DNA of 64,000 nt from Pseudomonas sp. R37(2017) (GCF_002113375.1 NZ_NEHO01000002.1:372001-436000), one strand, 5' to 3'. Positions 1 through 10,496 are shown, counted from the stretch's first letter. Notes: generated from the sequence alone by a model not told the origin. Numbers and translations: made by a program.

Positions 1-962
1 TCGAGAAAGAGTCGGGGATCAAGGTCGTTTACGACGTATTCGACAGCAACGAGACACTGGAAGCCAAACTGCTGGCGGGCAAGTCCGGCTACGACGTGGT
101 CGTGCCGTCGAACAACTTCCTGGCCAAGCAGATCAAGGCCGGCGTGTATCAGGAGCTGGACCAGTCCAAGCTGCCTAACTGGAAAAACCTGAACCAGGAT
201 CTGCTCAAGGCCGTTTCGGTCAGTGACCCTGGCAACAAGCACGCCTTCCCGTACATGTGGGGCTCGATCGGCATCGGTTACAACCCGGAGAAGGTCAAGG
301 CTGCCCTGGGCGTCGACACCATCGATTCCTGGGACGTGCTGCTCAAGCCGGAAAACATCGCCAAGCTCAAGGGTTGCGGTGTGAGCTTCCTCGATTCGCC
401 GACCGAAATGATCCCGGTCGCGCTGCACTACCTGGGCTTGCCAACCGACAGCCAGAAGAAAGAAGACATCAAGAAAGCCGAGGACCTGTTCCTCAAGATT
501 CGTCCTTCGATCACCTACTTCCACTCCTCCAAGTACATCTCCGACCTGGCCAACGGCAACATCTGCGTAGCGGTCGGCTACTCGGGTGACGTTCAGCAGG
601 CCAAGTCCCGCGCTGTAGAGGCGGGTGACAAGGTCAAAGTCAGCTACGCCATTCCGAAAGAGGGCGCTGGCAGCTTCTTCGACATGGTCGCCATTCCCAA
701 GGATGCCGAAAACGTCGAGGGCGCCTACAAGTTCATGACCTTCCTGCAGAAGCCTGAAGTCATGGCCGGTATCACCAACGCCGTACGCTTCCCGAACGGT
801 AACGCCGCTGCAACGGCTCTGGTGGAAAAGGACATCACCAGCGATCCAGGCATCTACCCGCCAGCCGATGTGCAGGCCAAGTTGTATGCCATCGCCGATC
901 TGCCAGCGGCGACCCAGCGTGAATTGACCCGCAGCTGGACCAAGATCAAATCCGGTAAGTAA
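1..962 (+). CDS. spuD: Polyamine ABC transporter substrate-binding protein, 5' truncated
   Basis: Periplasmic binding protein of the PotF/SpuD family that captures putrescine or a related polyamine for the permease encoded downstream. The reading frame is already open at base 3, so the signal peptide and the first part of lobe 1 lie outside the window; the ATG at 96 is internal. The visible part is collinear with the next gene: both share [13 protein letters not shown].(S/T)GYDVVVPSN, the YFHSSKYI segment, IPKEG and a C-terminal TRSWT..K.GK. It is the first of two tandem binding-protein genes ahead of one ATPase and two permeases, the arrangement of spuDEFGH in P. aeruginosa. The SpuD name rests on gene order; ligand preference cannot be read from the sequence. 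Confidence 0.9.
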   Translation, partial: EKESGIKVVYDVFDSNETLEAKLLAGKSGYDVVVPSNNFLAKQIKAGVYQELDQSKLPNWKNLNQDLLKAVSVSDPGNKHAFPYMWGSIGIGYNPEKVKAALGVDTIDSWDVLLKPENIAKLKGCGVSFLDSPTEMIPVALHYLGLPTDSQKKEDIKKAEDLFLKIRPSITYFHSSKYISDLANGNICVAVGYSGDVQQAKSRAVEAGDKVKVSYAIPKEGAGSFFDMVAIPKDAENVEGAYKFMTFLQKPEVMAGITNAVRFPNGNAAATALVEKDITSDPGIYPPADVQAKLYAIADLPAATQRELTRSWTKIKSGK

Positions 963-973
963 GCGGTAACCCG

Positions 974-1073
974 TGTAGGAGCGAGCATGCTCGCGATGGT
1001 CGTCAACGATAACGCGGGGTGTCTGACACCCCATGGTGTTGCAACTATCTTCGCGAGCGTGCTCGCTCCTACA
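974..1073. repeat. REP doublet (100-bp class)
   Basis: Two inverted REP units, TGTAGGAGCGAGC at the left and GCTCGCTCCTACA at the right, enclose a spacer starting TCGTCAACGATAACGC. It lies between two polyamine-binding-protein genes of one transporter operon, so the transcript would carry a large hairpin there. Confidence 0.9.
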
Positions 1074-1160
1074 GGGTTTTTTATAAAGTTTGCTGGAACG
1101 GTTTTTCGAGGGTAAGTTGCGCGCCGGTTTTGTTGCTGGGCAACCACGGTTGTCATGTAA

Positions 1161-2300
<1,140 letters not shown>

Positions 2301-2373
2301 TTTCAAGGCTCAGACTATCCACGGTTGGCTCACCTTGAGCGAACTGCACTCTTTGTTTTTGGGAGTTTCGTAA

Positions 2374-3516
2374 ATGGCAGTTGCCTCCGGCGCCTATAAG
2401 AAAGCCCTCGAGGGCGACCAGTCACCTAAACAGGTGCTGGTCAAAATCGACCGGGTCACGAAGAAGTTCGACGAGACGATTGCCGTGGACGACGTGTCCC
2501 TGGAAATCAAGAAAGGCGAAATTTTCGCCCTGCTCGGCGGTTCGGGATCGGGCAAATCCACTTTGCTGCGCATGCTCGCAGGTTTCGAACGGCCCACGGA
2601 GGGGCGGATCTTCCTCGATGGCGTAGACATCACCGACATGCCGCCCTACGAGCGGCCGATCAACATGATGTTCCAGTCCTACGCCTTGTTCCCGCACATG
2701 ACCGTGGCGCAAAACATCGCCTTCGGCCTCAAGCAGGACAAGATCCCGGCCGCTGAAATCGATGCCCGCGTGGCCGAAATGCTCAAGCTGGTACAGATGA
2801 GCCAGTACGCCAAGCGCAAGCCGCACCAGTTGTCCGGTGGTCAGCGTCAGCGTGTGGCCCTGGCCCGTTCCCTGGCCAAGCGTCCGAAACTGCTGCTGCT
2901 CGACGAACCAATGGGCGCGCTGGACAAGAAACTGCGTTCGCAAATGCAGCTGGAGCTGGTCGAGATCATCGAGCGCGTCGGCGTAACCTGCGTCATGGTG
3001 ACCCACGATCAGGAAGAGGCCATGACCATGGCCGAGCGCATCGCGATCATGCACCTGGGCTGGATCGCCCAGATCGGCAGCCCGATCGACATCTACGAAA
3101 CCCCGACCAGTCGCCTGGTCTGCGAATTCATCGGTAACGTGAACATCTTCGAAGGCGAAGTGATCGAGGACGCCGAAGGCCACGCGACCATCACCTGCAA
3201 GGATCTGGATCGCCAGATCTACGTCGGCCACGGCATCAGCACTTCGGTGCAGGACAAGTCGGTCACCTACGCGATCCGTCCGGAAAAGCTGCTGGTCACC
3301 GCCGACATGCCGACCTGCCAGTACAACTGGTCCAGCGGCAAGGTGCACGACATCGCTTACCTGGGCGGGCACTCGGTGTTCTACGTCGAACTGCCAAGCG
3401 GCAAGCTGGTGCAGTCGTTCGTGGCCAACGCCGAACGTCGTGGCGCACGTCCGACCTGGGGCGATCAGGTCTACGTTTGGTGGGAAGACGACAGCGGCGT
3501 GGTACTTCGCTCATGA
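2374..3516 (+). CDS. spuF: Polyamine ABC transporter ATP-binding protein
   Basis: 380-residue cytoplasmic ATPase (PotG/PotA type) that powers polyamine import. The Walker A motif GGSGSGKST is near residues 55-63, the signature LSGGQRQRVALARSL and Walker B LLLLDEP follow, and the H-loop lies in VMVTHDQEEAMTMAE. The last ~100 residues form the TOBE-type regulatory domain. It starts 73 bases after spuE, and its stop overlaps the next start in the sequence ATGA, so it should be translationally coupled to the first permease. The order binding protein, ATPase, permease, permease matches potFGHI and spuEFGH. Confidence 0.95.
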   Translation: MAVASGAYKKALEGDQSPKQVLVKIDRVTKKFDETIAVDDVSLEIKKGEIFALLGGSGSGKSTLLRMLAGFERPTEGRIFLDGVDITDMPPYERPINMMFQSYALFPHMTVAQNIAFGLKQDKIPAAEIDARVAEMLKLVQMSQYAKRKPHQLSGGQRQRVALARSLAKRPKLLLLDEPMGALDKKLRSQMQLELVEIIERVGVTCVMVTHDQEEAMTMAERIAIMHLGWIAQIGSPIDIYETPTSRLVCEFIGNVNIFEGEVIEDAEGHATITCKDLDRQIYVGHGISTSVQDKSVTYAIRPEKLLVTADMPTCQYNWSSGKVHDIAYLGGHSVFYVELPSGKLVQSFVANAERRGARPTWGDQVYVWWEDDSGVVLRS

Positions 3517-4433
3517 ACATGCGCAAATTCAAACGCCGTCTCAATCGAATAATTCCCGGTGGTCGTCAGGTGGTCATCGGCATTCCATTCATCTGGCTGT
3601 TCCTGTTCTTCATGCTGCCGTTCTTCATTGTCCTGAAGATCAGCTTCGCCGAAGCGGACGTGGCCATTCCGCCGTACACCGAAATCTACAGCTACGCCGA
3701 ACAGAAGCTGCAGCTGCTGCTTAACCTGGGCAACTACGCGATGCTGGGCGGTGACGAGCTGTACATCGCCGCTTACCTCGGCTCGTTGAAGATGGCGTTT
3801 TTCAGCACCATCCTCTGCCTGCTGATCGGCTACCCGATGGCCTACGGCATCTCCGTTGCACGCAAGGAAGTGCAAACGGTGCTGGTGCTGCTGATCATGA
3901 TGCCGACCTGGACCGCGATCCTGATCCGCGTTTATGCGTGGATGGGCATCCTCAGCAACAACGGCCTGCTCAATGGGTTCCTGATGAGCATGGGCTGGAT
4001 CGACGAACCGCTGCAGATCCTCAATACCAACCTGGCGGTCTACATCGGTGTTGTCTATTCCTACCTGCCGTTCATGATCCTGCCGCTGTACGCCAACCTG
4101 GTGAAGCACGACCCGAGCCTGCTGGAGGCTGCATCTGACCTGGGTTCGAGCACTTTCAACAGCTTCTGGAAAATCACCGTGCCGTTGTCGAAAAACGGCA
4201 TCATCGCCGGCTGCATGCTGGTGTTCATCCCGGTGGTGGGCGAGTTCGTGATCCCGGAACTGCTCGGCGGTCCGGAAACCCTGATGATCGGTAAAGTGCT
4301 CTGGCAAGAGTTCTTCAACAACCGTGACTGGCCGGTGGCGTCTGCCCTGGCGGTGGTGATGCTGGCGATCCTGATTGTGCCGATCATTCTGTTCAACCGC
4401 AGTCAGGCCAAGGAAATGGAGGGTAAAGAATGA
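3513..4433 (+). CDS. spuG: Polyamine ABC transporter permease 1 (PotH type)
   Basis: 306-residue inner-membrane permease with about six hydrophobic helices. The start is the ATG at 3513, which overlaps the spuF stop (ATGA); the open frame extends further upstream, but only inside spuF. The coupling loop EAASDLGSSTFNSFWKITVPLS is the EAA motif that contacts the ATPase. The first helix is preceded by a basic N-terminus (MNMRKFKRRLNRI). It overlaps spuH by four bases, so the two permeases should be made in equal amounts. Confidence 0.94.
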   Translation: MNMRKFKRRLNRIIPGGRQVVIGIPFIWLFLFFMLPFFIVLKISFAEADVAIPPYTEIYSYAEQKLQLLLNLGNYAMLGGDELYIAAYLGSLKMAFFSTILCLLIGYPMAYGISVARKEVQTVLVLLIMMPTWTAILIRVYAWMGILSNNGLLNGFLMSMGWIDEPLQILNTNLAVYIGVVYSYLPFMILPLYANLVKHDPSLLEAASDLGSSTFNSFWKITVPLSKNGIIAGCMLVFIPVVGEFVIPELLGGPETLMIGKVLWQEFFNNRDWPVASALAVVMLAILIVPIILFNRSQAKEMEGKE

Positions 4434-5320
4434 AGCGCTTCCGTTTCTCCAGCCTGATGCTGGTACTGGGTCTGTTGTTCATCTACCTGCCGATGCTGAT
4501 CCTGGTGATCTACTCGTTCAACGCTTCCAAGCTGGTAACGGTGTGGGGTGGCTGGTCGATCAAGTGGTACGTCGGCCTGCTCGACAACTCGCAACTGATG
4601 GGCTCGGTAGTGCGCTCGCTGGAAATCGCCTGCTACACGGCGGTGGCAGCGGTGGCCCTGGGTACGCTGGCGGCATTCGTGCTGACCCGCATCACCCGCT
4701 TCAAGGGCCGCACGCTGTTCGGTGGCCTGGTCACCGCGCCGCTGGTGATGCCTGAGGTGATCACCGGTCTGTCGCTGTTGCTGCTGTTCGTGGCCATGGC
4801 GCAGATGATCGGCTGGCCGCAGGAACGCGGCATCGTCACCATCTGGATCGCCCACACCACTTTCTGTGCGGCGTATGTGGCGGTGGTGGTTTCGGCGCGC
4901 TTGCGTGAGCTGGACCTGTCCATCGAAGAGGCGGCCATGGACCTCGGTGCGAAACCGTGGAAGGTGTTCTTCCTGATCACCATTCCGATGATCGCGCCGT
5001 CGCTGGCAGCGGGGGGCATGATGTCCTTCGCGTTGTCCCTCGATGACCTGGTGCTGGCGAGCTTCGTGTCGGGTCCGGGCTCCACGACCCTGCCGATGGA
5101 AGTGTTCTCGGCGGTACGCCTGGGGGTCAAGCCCGAGATCAACGCCGTGGCCAGCCTGATTCTGCTGGCGGTGTCCATCGTGACCTTCCTGGTCTGGTTC
5201 TTCAGCCGCCGCGCCGAAGAAAGCCGCAAGCGTGCGATCCAGCAAGCGATCGAAGAGGCGGCCGCCGATTCGTGGAAGCAACCGGACGTGCGTCGCGCAC
5301 AGGCACCGGAAGCGGCTTGA
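4430..5320 (+). CDS. spuH: Polyamine ABC transporter permease 2 (PotI type)
   Basis: 296-residue second permease, with six predicted membrane segments and the EAA loop EEAAMDLGAKPWKVFFLITIP. It starts within the ATGA overlap with spuG. The C-terminal tail (about residues 255-296) is long, charged and alanine-rich, beyond the last helix, which makes it slightly longer than E. coli PotI. It is the last gene of the transporter operon and is followed by a perfect hairpin and a REP doublet. Confidence 0.94.
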   Translation: MKRFRFSSLMLVLGLLFIYLPMLILVIYSFNASKLVTVWGGWSIKWYVGLLDNSQLMGSVVRSLEIACYTAVAAVALGTLAAFVLTRITRFKGRTLFGGLVTAPLVMPEVITGLSLLLLFVAMAQMIGWPQERGIVTIWIAHTTFCAAYVAVVVSARLRELDLSIEEAAMDLGAKPWKVFFLITIPMIAPSLAAGGMMSFALSLDDLVLASFVSGPGSTTLPMEVFSAVRLGVKPEINAVASLILLAVSIVTFLVWFFSRRAEESRKRAIQQAIEEAAADSWKQPDVRRAQAPEAA

Positions 5321-5328
5321 GCCTGAAG

Positions 5329-5360
5329 CCGGGTTGACCACAATTGTGTGGTCAACCCGG
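5329..5360. terminator. Perfect 13-bp hairpin after the polyamine operon
   Basis: The 13-base arms CCGGGTTGACCAC and GTGGTCAACCCGG flank the 6-base loop AATTGT. It starts 8 bases after the spuH stop. There is no T-run, so it may act as an mRNA-end stabiliser rather than a classical intrinsic terminator. Confidence 0.6.
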
Positions 5361-5365
5361 TCCCC

Positions 5366-5455
5366 TGTAGGAGCGAGCCTGCTCGCGAAGAGGTCGCGTC
5401 AGTCGACATCGATGTTGTCTGACGCACCGCTTTCGCGAGCAGGCTCGCTCCTACA
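5366..5455. repeat. REP doublet (90-bp class)
   Basis: TGTAGGAGCGAGCCTGCTCGCGA and its inverted copy, with a spacer containing GTCAGTCGACATCGATG. It lies between converging spuH and the acylase gene. Confidence 0.88.
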
Positions 5456-5495
5456 GGTTTTTCTGGTGTCCACAGAATTTGTGATCTACAAAAAT

Positions 5496-7895
5496 CTATG
5501 GCGCAGCCCGTGCCGGCAACAGCTTCAACGTACTGCGGGTATTGGCCGTGACCTCTTCATCATTCAGATGCGCCTGGAAATACATCCCCTCAATGTAAGC
5601 CTCGGCCTGATCATCATAGTGACTGTCGAACAGGACGCCGCTCTGTCCGACCGGGTTGACGGTCAGGCTGTGGGCCGGGTCGGCGAAGTCGATCAGGCGC
5701 CGGGTCGAGGGGCCGTAGGTGACTGGCCACGGAGCCGGGCCGATCTTCGCCGAGAGGTTGTTCGGCACTTCATGGGTGCCGGGTGCGGCGAAGGGGCCGA
5801 CATTGAAGACCAGGTCCAGCGGCTTCTGTTGGCCCAGCGGGTGGCCATGGGTCAGGGTGTGCGCCTTGCCCCACTGCCATTGTGCGAAGTCCGCGCCGAA
5901 GGTGGTCTTGAGGTGGGCAATGGCGGCCTGCCATGCAGCCTTGACCGTATCGGCGCGGGTTTCCTTGTCGAGGGTGTTGCGGTTGTCCCACCACGGCGAA
6001 TCGGCAGTGGCGGCCAGGCGGGGTAGCGCGGCGTCGATCACCCGGGTCGAGAGCAGCGTTTCGAAGAAGTCGCTGCCCAGCTCATCGTGCATCGTCGCGT
6101 CAGCCAGGTTGAACAGGAACTGGTTGAACAGCGTGGCGCTGGTGGAGTCGAGCGGGTAGTCGCCTTTCCACTGGGCCAGTTGCTCCACCATCTTGCGTTC
6201 GGCGGGATCGCTCACCACTTCGCGCAACACTGGCAACAGCGGCGCCAACAACCGTGGGCCGTAGGCAGTCATGGTGCCCAGCTGCAGTTTCTGGCTGTTT
6301 TCCAGGTCCCATTTGACGGCCTTGTCGCCGAGCTGGCGATTGAGCTGCTGGCCACGATCGGCGAGGTTGTAATAACCGGGAATCTCCATGCCGGTCGGTG
6401 ATACCGGCTGGAAATTGGCCGAGACGATGTAGCCTCGCGCCGGGTTCTCTTCCTGGGGGTTGGCACTGAAAGGGTAGAAGCCATCCTTGTCCGACTCTGC
6501 GGTGCTGCCGTCGAGAATGAACCACGGGCTTACCCCCGCCGGGCGTATGGGCAGCTGCGCCGCCGCCCACCAGCCGATGTCACCCTTGGCATTGGCCCAG
6601 ACCACGTTCAGGCCCGGTGCCTGGATTTTCGCGGCGGCGCCACGGGCCTTGGCCAGGGTGTCGGCGCGATTGAGCTGATAGAAGCCCTCCAGGATCGGGT
6701 TCTGGCTTTCGAGAAACGCCCACCACATGGCAATCGGTGTCTTGCCGACACTGGTGCCCAAGGCATCGTTGACGATCGGACCGTGGGGCGACTGGCGCAA
6801 CACCAGCGTCACCGGTGCCTGGCCCTTGACCGCAATTTGCTGTTCGCTGGTCGTCATGTCCACCCACTTGCCGCGATACCAGACCTGATTGGCGTTGTTC
6901 GGGTTGACCTTTTCGGCAATCAGGTCGACGTCATCGTTCTGGAACATGGTGATGCTCCAGCCGAAGTCGTGGTTCATGCCCAGGGAGGCGAACGGCATCA
7001 AGGCCTGATAGTGGCCGTAGAGTTCGAAGCCCGGTGCCGAGAGGTGCGCTTCGTACCACACCGACGGCGCGGAAAAACGGATATGCGGATCGCCCGCCAG
7101 CAGTGGCTTGCCGCTTTGGGTCCGACTGCCCGCGACGGCCCAGGCGTTGCTGCCCTCGAACTGGGGCAGGCCGTTGTCGGCCAGGGCTTGTTCGTTCAGG
7201 CGGGCGAGGGCGTTGAGGTCTTTCCAGTCGGCGCTGGCCAGGGTGGTGCCGGCTCCGCTGAGCACGCCTTTGGGCTGCCAGTCGAGATCGAAAATGTTCA
7301 GGTACTCAGGCCCCAGTTGATCGCGCACGAATGTCAGCAAGGGTTCGGTACGAAAGGCCGCGGCAAAACTGTAGGCCATGTAGCCGGCGATGCTGATGGT
7401 GTCCTGGGCGGTGAACGGGCGTTTTGGAATGCCCAGCACATCGAACTCCACGGGTTTGGCGTGGCTGTCCTGATACTGGTTGATGCCGTCCAGATAGGCT
7501 TGCATGGCGATGAAGGTGGGCGACTGCTTGTCGAGGTTCGCGAAGTAGGTTTCGGCGCGTTCGCGAATACGCAGGCTGCGCATCAGTTTGTCGGTGTCGA
7601 GCAGTTTCGGCCCGAGCACTTCGGCCAGTTCGCCACGGGCCAGGCGACGCAGCACTTCCATCTGGAACAGGCGGTCCTGGGCATGTACGTAGCCGAGGGC
7701 ACGGTACAGGTCGGTTTCGTTTTCGGCGCGGATATGCGGGACGCCGCGCTCGTCGTAGCGCACGCTGACCGAGCCTTGCAGATGCTGCAATTCCACCATG
7801 CCCTGGCGTGACGGCTGCTTGCTGTAGAGATACCCGCCGGCCCCGGCGGCCAGCACGACGATCAGCAGAGCGAGAGCGGTCAGGCTGCGTTTCAT
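5496..7895 (-). CDS. hacB: Penicillin acylase family protein, HacB-like AHL acylase
   Basis: 799-residue Ntn-hydrolase precursor. Residues 1-25 form a hydrophobic export signal, followed by the alpha chain, a linker, and a beta chain expected to start at the nucleophile Ser249 in GSNAWAVAGS. The beta chain also has GDPH and the MNHDFGWSITMFQNDD region typical of the family. The start is ATG at 7895 with AGGAG seven bases upstream. It sits directly beside the polyamine transporter, as PA0305 (HacB, an acyl-homoserine-lactone acylase) does in P. aeruginosa from memory. The enzyme probably self-cleaves in the periplasm and hydrolyses an amide, either AHLs or another N-acyl compound. Family is sure; the AHL substrate is inferred from synteny. 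Confidence 0.85.
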   Translation of the reverse strand: MKRSLTALALLIVVLAAGAGGYLYSKQPSRQGMVELQHLQGSVSVRYDERGVPHIRAENETDLYRALGYVHAQDRLFQMEVLRRLARGELAEVLGPKLLDTDKLMRSLRIRERAETYFANLDKQSPTFIAMQAYLDGINQYQDSHAKPVEFDVLGIPKRPFTAQDTISIAGYMAYSFAAAFRTEPLLTFVRDQLGPEYLNIFDLDWQPKGVLSGAGTTLASADWKDLNALARLNEQALADNGLPQFEGSNAWAVAGSRTQSGKPLLAGDPHIRFSAPSVWYEAHLSAPGFELYGHYQALMPFASLGMNHDFGWSITMFQNDDVDLIAEKVNPNNANQVWYRGKWVDMTTSEQQIAVKGQAPVTLVLRQSPHGPIVNDALGTSVGKTPIAMWWAFLESQNPILEGFYQLNRADTLAKARGAAAKIQAPGLNVVWANAKGDIGWWAAAQLPIRPAGVSPWFILDGSTAESDKDGFYPFSANPQEENPARGYIVSANFQPVSPTGMEIPGYYNLADRGQQLNRQLGDKAVKWDLENSQKLQLGTMTAYGPRLLAPLLPVLREVVSDPAERKMVEQLAQWKGDYPLDSTSATLFNQFLFNLADATMHDELGSDFFETLLSTRVIDAALPRLAATADSPWWDNRNTLDKETRADTVKAAWQAAIAHLKTTFGADFAQWQWGKAHTLTHGHPLGQQKPLDLVFNVGPFAAPGTHEVPNNLSAKIGPAPWPVTYGPSTRRLIDFADPAHSLTVNPVGQSGVLFDSHYDDQAEAYIEGMYFQAHLNDEEVTANTRSTLKLLPARAAP

Positions 7896-7998
7896 GGCGA
7901 CTCCTTGTTGTTATTGTGGTTCCAGAGGGTGCTGTGTAACACGGTGCGCCGGTCTGACGCATCGCCCGTAGGAGGGATTCGTGTCGGCGCGTCTTTGC

Positions 7999-8580
7999 CT
8001 ATTTGGCGGGACCGACAGGCCACGGGCAGTAACACCCCACCGCCAGTGTGTGTGTTGCACTCACCGCACGCCCTTCATCCAGCGCCTGCAGGATCGGTTC
8101 GATAAAGCTGTTGCTCGAGTTGCAGGTCAGGCCTTCGCTGTAGGGGCCGAAGTACGCCAGTTTGCCACTGCGGTCCCAGATCGCCACGGCGGGGCTGGCG
8201 GGGATCTGTTCGGAACCGGGCAGGACATCGATGGTTTTCAGGCAGCTCAAGGTGCTCGGCAACTGGCCGTGGCTTCCGGGCTTTTGCACCGCATAGAATT
8301 CCACGCCATGGGGTGCGTAGCGCTCGACCAGCTCGGCTAGATGCTGTTGATTGCCGACATTGCACGGGCAGGCCGGGTCCCAGAAGTGCACCAGGCGTAT
8401 GGCGCCAGGGCCTGCGAGGTTATCGGGAAGGCGCAGCGGATCACCGGAGAACATCGCCGTGTGCTCGCTGAACGCCCGCAGGTAACGCCCCTGAAACCAG
8501 TCATAGGCCGCCCACAGTATGCTGGCACACACCACGGCGAGCAGGCTGGCAAACAATGTGGCGCGAAAGGGCGGGCGCAT
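7999..8580 (-). CDS. Thioredoxin-like membrane-anchored protein (DUF6436 type)
   Basis: 193-residue protein with one N-terminal membrane helix (about residues 8-25), then a thioredoxin-like fold containing VHFWDPACPCNVGNQQHL. CPCN is in the position of the CxxC redox motif, and there is a later cis-Pro-like PASPAVAIWD segment. This suggests a periplasm-facing protein anchored in the inner membrane. Two further pairs of cysteines (SCLK; GCYCPW near the C-terminus) may also take part in redox or metal binding. It is about 100 bases upstream of hacB's start, on the same strand. Function unknown; the family name is my recollection. Confidence 0.7.
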   Translation of the reverse strand: MRPPFRATLFASLLAVVCASILWAAYDWFQGRYLRAFSEHTAMFSGDPLRLPDNLAGPGAIRLVHFWDPACPCNVGNQQHLAELVERYAPHGVEFYAVQKPGSHGQLPSTLSCLKTIDVLPGSEQIPASPAVAIWDRSGKLAYFGPYSEGLTCNSSNSFIEPILQALDEGRAVSATHTLAVGCYCPWPVGPAK

Positions 8581-8676
8581 CGGTTCAATCCTCGAAGGTC
8601 GGCTAGCTTGCCATGCTTGCCGCGACAGAAGAATATCGCAGGCCTATAAAGTCCGTTTCACGTTCTGGAATCGTCC

Positions 8677-9624
8677 ATGCCGGCTACTTTCGACCCTGAT
8701 CTACTGCGCGCAAGCTTGCTGCCACTGGCGGCCGGTCAGCCGTTGTCGGCGCAGGCGCAGGCCTACCAGCGATTCTACGGGCTGGATTTTGCCCCGCGTC
8801 AGGTACGCAGTGGCCTTGGGCGATTCGAGGTCGATGGCTATGAACTGGTCAGCCAGTTCTGGTGGCCCGAACGAGCCAAGGCGACGCTGTTTGTCATCCA
8901 CGGTTTCTACGACCACACCGGGCTCTACCGGCATGTGATCGAGTGGGCGCTGGACCAGGGGTTTGCGGTGATGGCCTGCGACTTGCCGGGGCATGGCTTG
9001 TCCAGCGGTGAACGGGCGAGCATCAAGGATTTCTCCGAGTATCAGGACACCTTGCAAGGCTTGTTCAGTGAGGCGCAATCCCTCGATTTGCCGCAACCGT
9101 GGCACCTGTGCGGGCAGAGTACCGGCGGGGCAATCGTGATCGATCATGTGTTGAATACGGGGGCGAGCAGCCCGGCCCAGGGGCAGGTGATCCTGCTGGC
9201 GCCGCTGGTGCGGCCGCGGGCGTGGGGTTGGTCACAATTGAGTTACTACGTGCTCAAGCCCTTCGTCAAAGCCATCGCCCGGCGTTTCAGCGAGAACTCC
9301 AACGACCCGGCCTTTCTGCCATTCCTGCAAGCCGATCCATTGCAGCCTCTGCGTCTGCCAACCGCCTGGGTGGGTGCGTTGGCACGCTGGATCAAACGCA
9401 TCGAGGCAGCGCCGATGAGTACCCGCCGGCCGCTGATTGTGCAGGGCCAGGCCGACATGACGGTGGATTGGGAGCACAACCTGGAGGTGTTGCGGGGCAA
9501 GTTTGATCGGCCGCAGGTGCTGATGCTGCCCGAGGCGCGGCATCATCTGGCGAATGAGACGCTGGTGATGCGGCAGGAGTATTTCGGGTTTTTGACCAAG
9601 CGGATAAAAGGCCGGAATTCTTAG
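8677..9624 (+). CDS. Alpha/beta hydrolase (serine aminopeptidase S33 / lysophospholipase-like)
   Basis: 315-residue hydrolase without a signal peptide. It shows the oxyanion segment VIHGFYDHTGLYRH near residue 74, CDLPGHGLSSG near 101, the nucleophile elbow GQSTGG with Ser148, a likely acid in GQADMTVDW, and a C-terminal His in EARHHLANE. This set is typical of the Hydrolase_4 family (monoacylglycerol lipase or lysophospholipase). It is divergent from the thioredoxin-like gene and ends at a REP doublet. The natural substrate cannot be told; an esterase acting on lipid-derived esters is the best guess. Confidence 0.83.
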   Translation: MPATFDPDLLRASLLPLAAGQPLSAQAQAYQRFYGLDFAPRQVRSGLGRFEVDGYELVSQFWWPERAKATLFVIHGFYDHTGLYRHVIEWALDQGFAVMACDLPGHGLSSGERASIKDFSEYQDTLQGLFSEAQSLDLPQPWHLCGQSTGGAIVIDHVLNTGASSPAQGQVILLAPLVRPRAWGWSQLSYYVLKPFVKAIARRFSENSNDPAFLPFLQADPLQPLRLPTAWVGALARWIKRIEAAPMSTRRPLIVQGQADMTVDWEHNLEVLRGKFDRPQVLMLPEARHHLANETLVMRQEYFGFLTKRIKGRNS

Positions 9625-9640
9625 TGACAGTGCGGGCCCT

Positions 9641-9718
9641 TCGCGAGCAGGCTCGCTCCCACAGGTTTTGCGGTGATCAGAAAATAGTGGGCTACTGTGG
9701 GAGCGAGCCTGCTCGCGA
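9641..9718. repeat. REP doublet, outward arrangement
   Basis: TCGCGAGCAGGCTCGCTCCCACA then TGTGGGAGCGAGCCTGCTCGCGA around a short AT-richer centre. The two units face opposite to those of the 90- and 100-bp classes. It lies between converging genes. Confidence 0.86.
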
Positions 9719-9743
9719 AAGCTATCTAGAGGGACGCCGAAGA

Positions 9744-10496
9744 TCACTGGGCCAGGTTCGAATTGCTCTGTCCCACCGCCAACCCGGCCCGGATCGCCGC
9801 CAGCGCCGCTTGATAATAAGCCTGACCTTCCGCCGATTCGGCAAAGGTCGAGAACTCTTCCAGCTCGTCGTCAGACAGATCGCGATAGACATACAGCAGC
9901 GTGTTGTTGAGGTCGCTGCCGATCTGGTCCATCAGGCGTTGGCGCTGGCCATTGAGCATGCCCTGGGCCTGACCGGCACCGAGCAACCCCGGGATCATCG
10001 AGCTCAAGCTGTCGGCGGCAACACCGGCAATCGCCAGGCTGACTTCCGCGCCGGCCTCGCGTGCAGGCAGGGCTTGTGCCAAATGACCGATGATCAGCAG
10101 GCGGCTGTCACTGGCCTGCATCTTCGGCAGGCCCTTGGCGTTTTTCGCCAGTTGGTCGCGACGGGTCGCCAGCAGCTCGGCGGCGACGATCTTCTTGCCC
10201 AGGGGCGACTGGAAAAATGCCAGCGCGGGTTTGGGGTCGGCGAGGTTCTTGCGCAATTGCGCTTCGGCGCGCTGGTCCACGGCCTTGGCGGAAAAACGCT
10301 GATTGCTGTTGCTGACCAGTGCCTGAAACACCGCCGGAGGCAGGCTGCCCTGATAGCGTTGCTGGGCCGCCGAGAGGGCGTCGCTGAAATGCGCGCGTTG
10401 TTCCGGCCAGCCGGCAACCTTGTACAACTGGTCGTGGCTGTCTGCCCAGGCGGGCATGACGCAGAACATCAGCATTGATAAAAGCAAACGGCGCAT
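9744..10496 (-). CDS. Secreted protein of unknown function, DUF2059-like
   Basis: 250-residue protein. The start is ATG at 10496, preceded by GGAGTCCC; the frame stays open upstream but has no comparable ribosome site. Residues 1-18 (MRRLLLSMLMFCVMPAWA) form a signal peptide. The rest is mostly helical and alanine/glutamine-rich with no cysteines. A late segment LSDDELEEFSTFAESAEGQAYYQA resembles the helical C-terminal repeat of DUF2059 proteins. No catalytic motif is visible, so a periplasmic structural or chaperone-like role is possible. It is divergent from the following oxygenase gene. Confidence 0.72.
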   Translation of the reverse strand: MRRLLLSMLMFCVMPAWADSHDQLYKVAGWPEQRAHFSDALSAAQQRYQGSLPPAVFQALVSNSNQRFSAKAVDQRAEAQLRKNLADPKPALAFFQSPLGKKIVAAELLATRRDQLAKNAKGLPKMQASDSRLLIIGHLAQALPAREAGAEVSLAIAGVAADSLSSMIPGLLGAGQAQGMLNGQRQRLMDQIGSDLNNTLLYVYRDLSDDELEEFSTFAESAEGQAYYQAALAAIRAGLAVGQSNSNLAQ

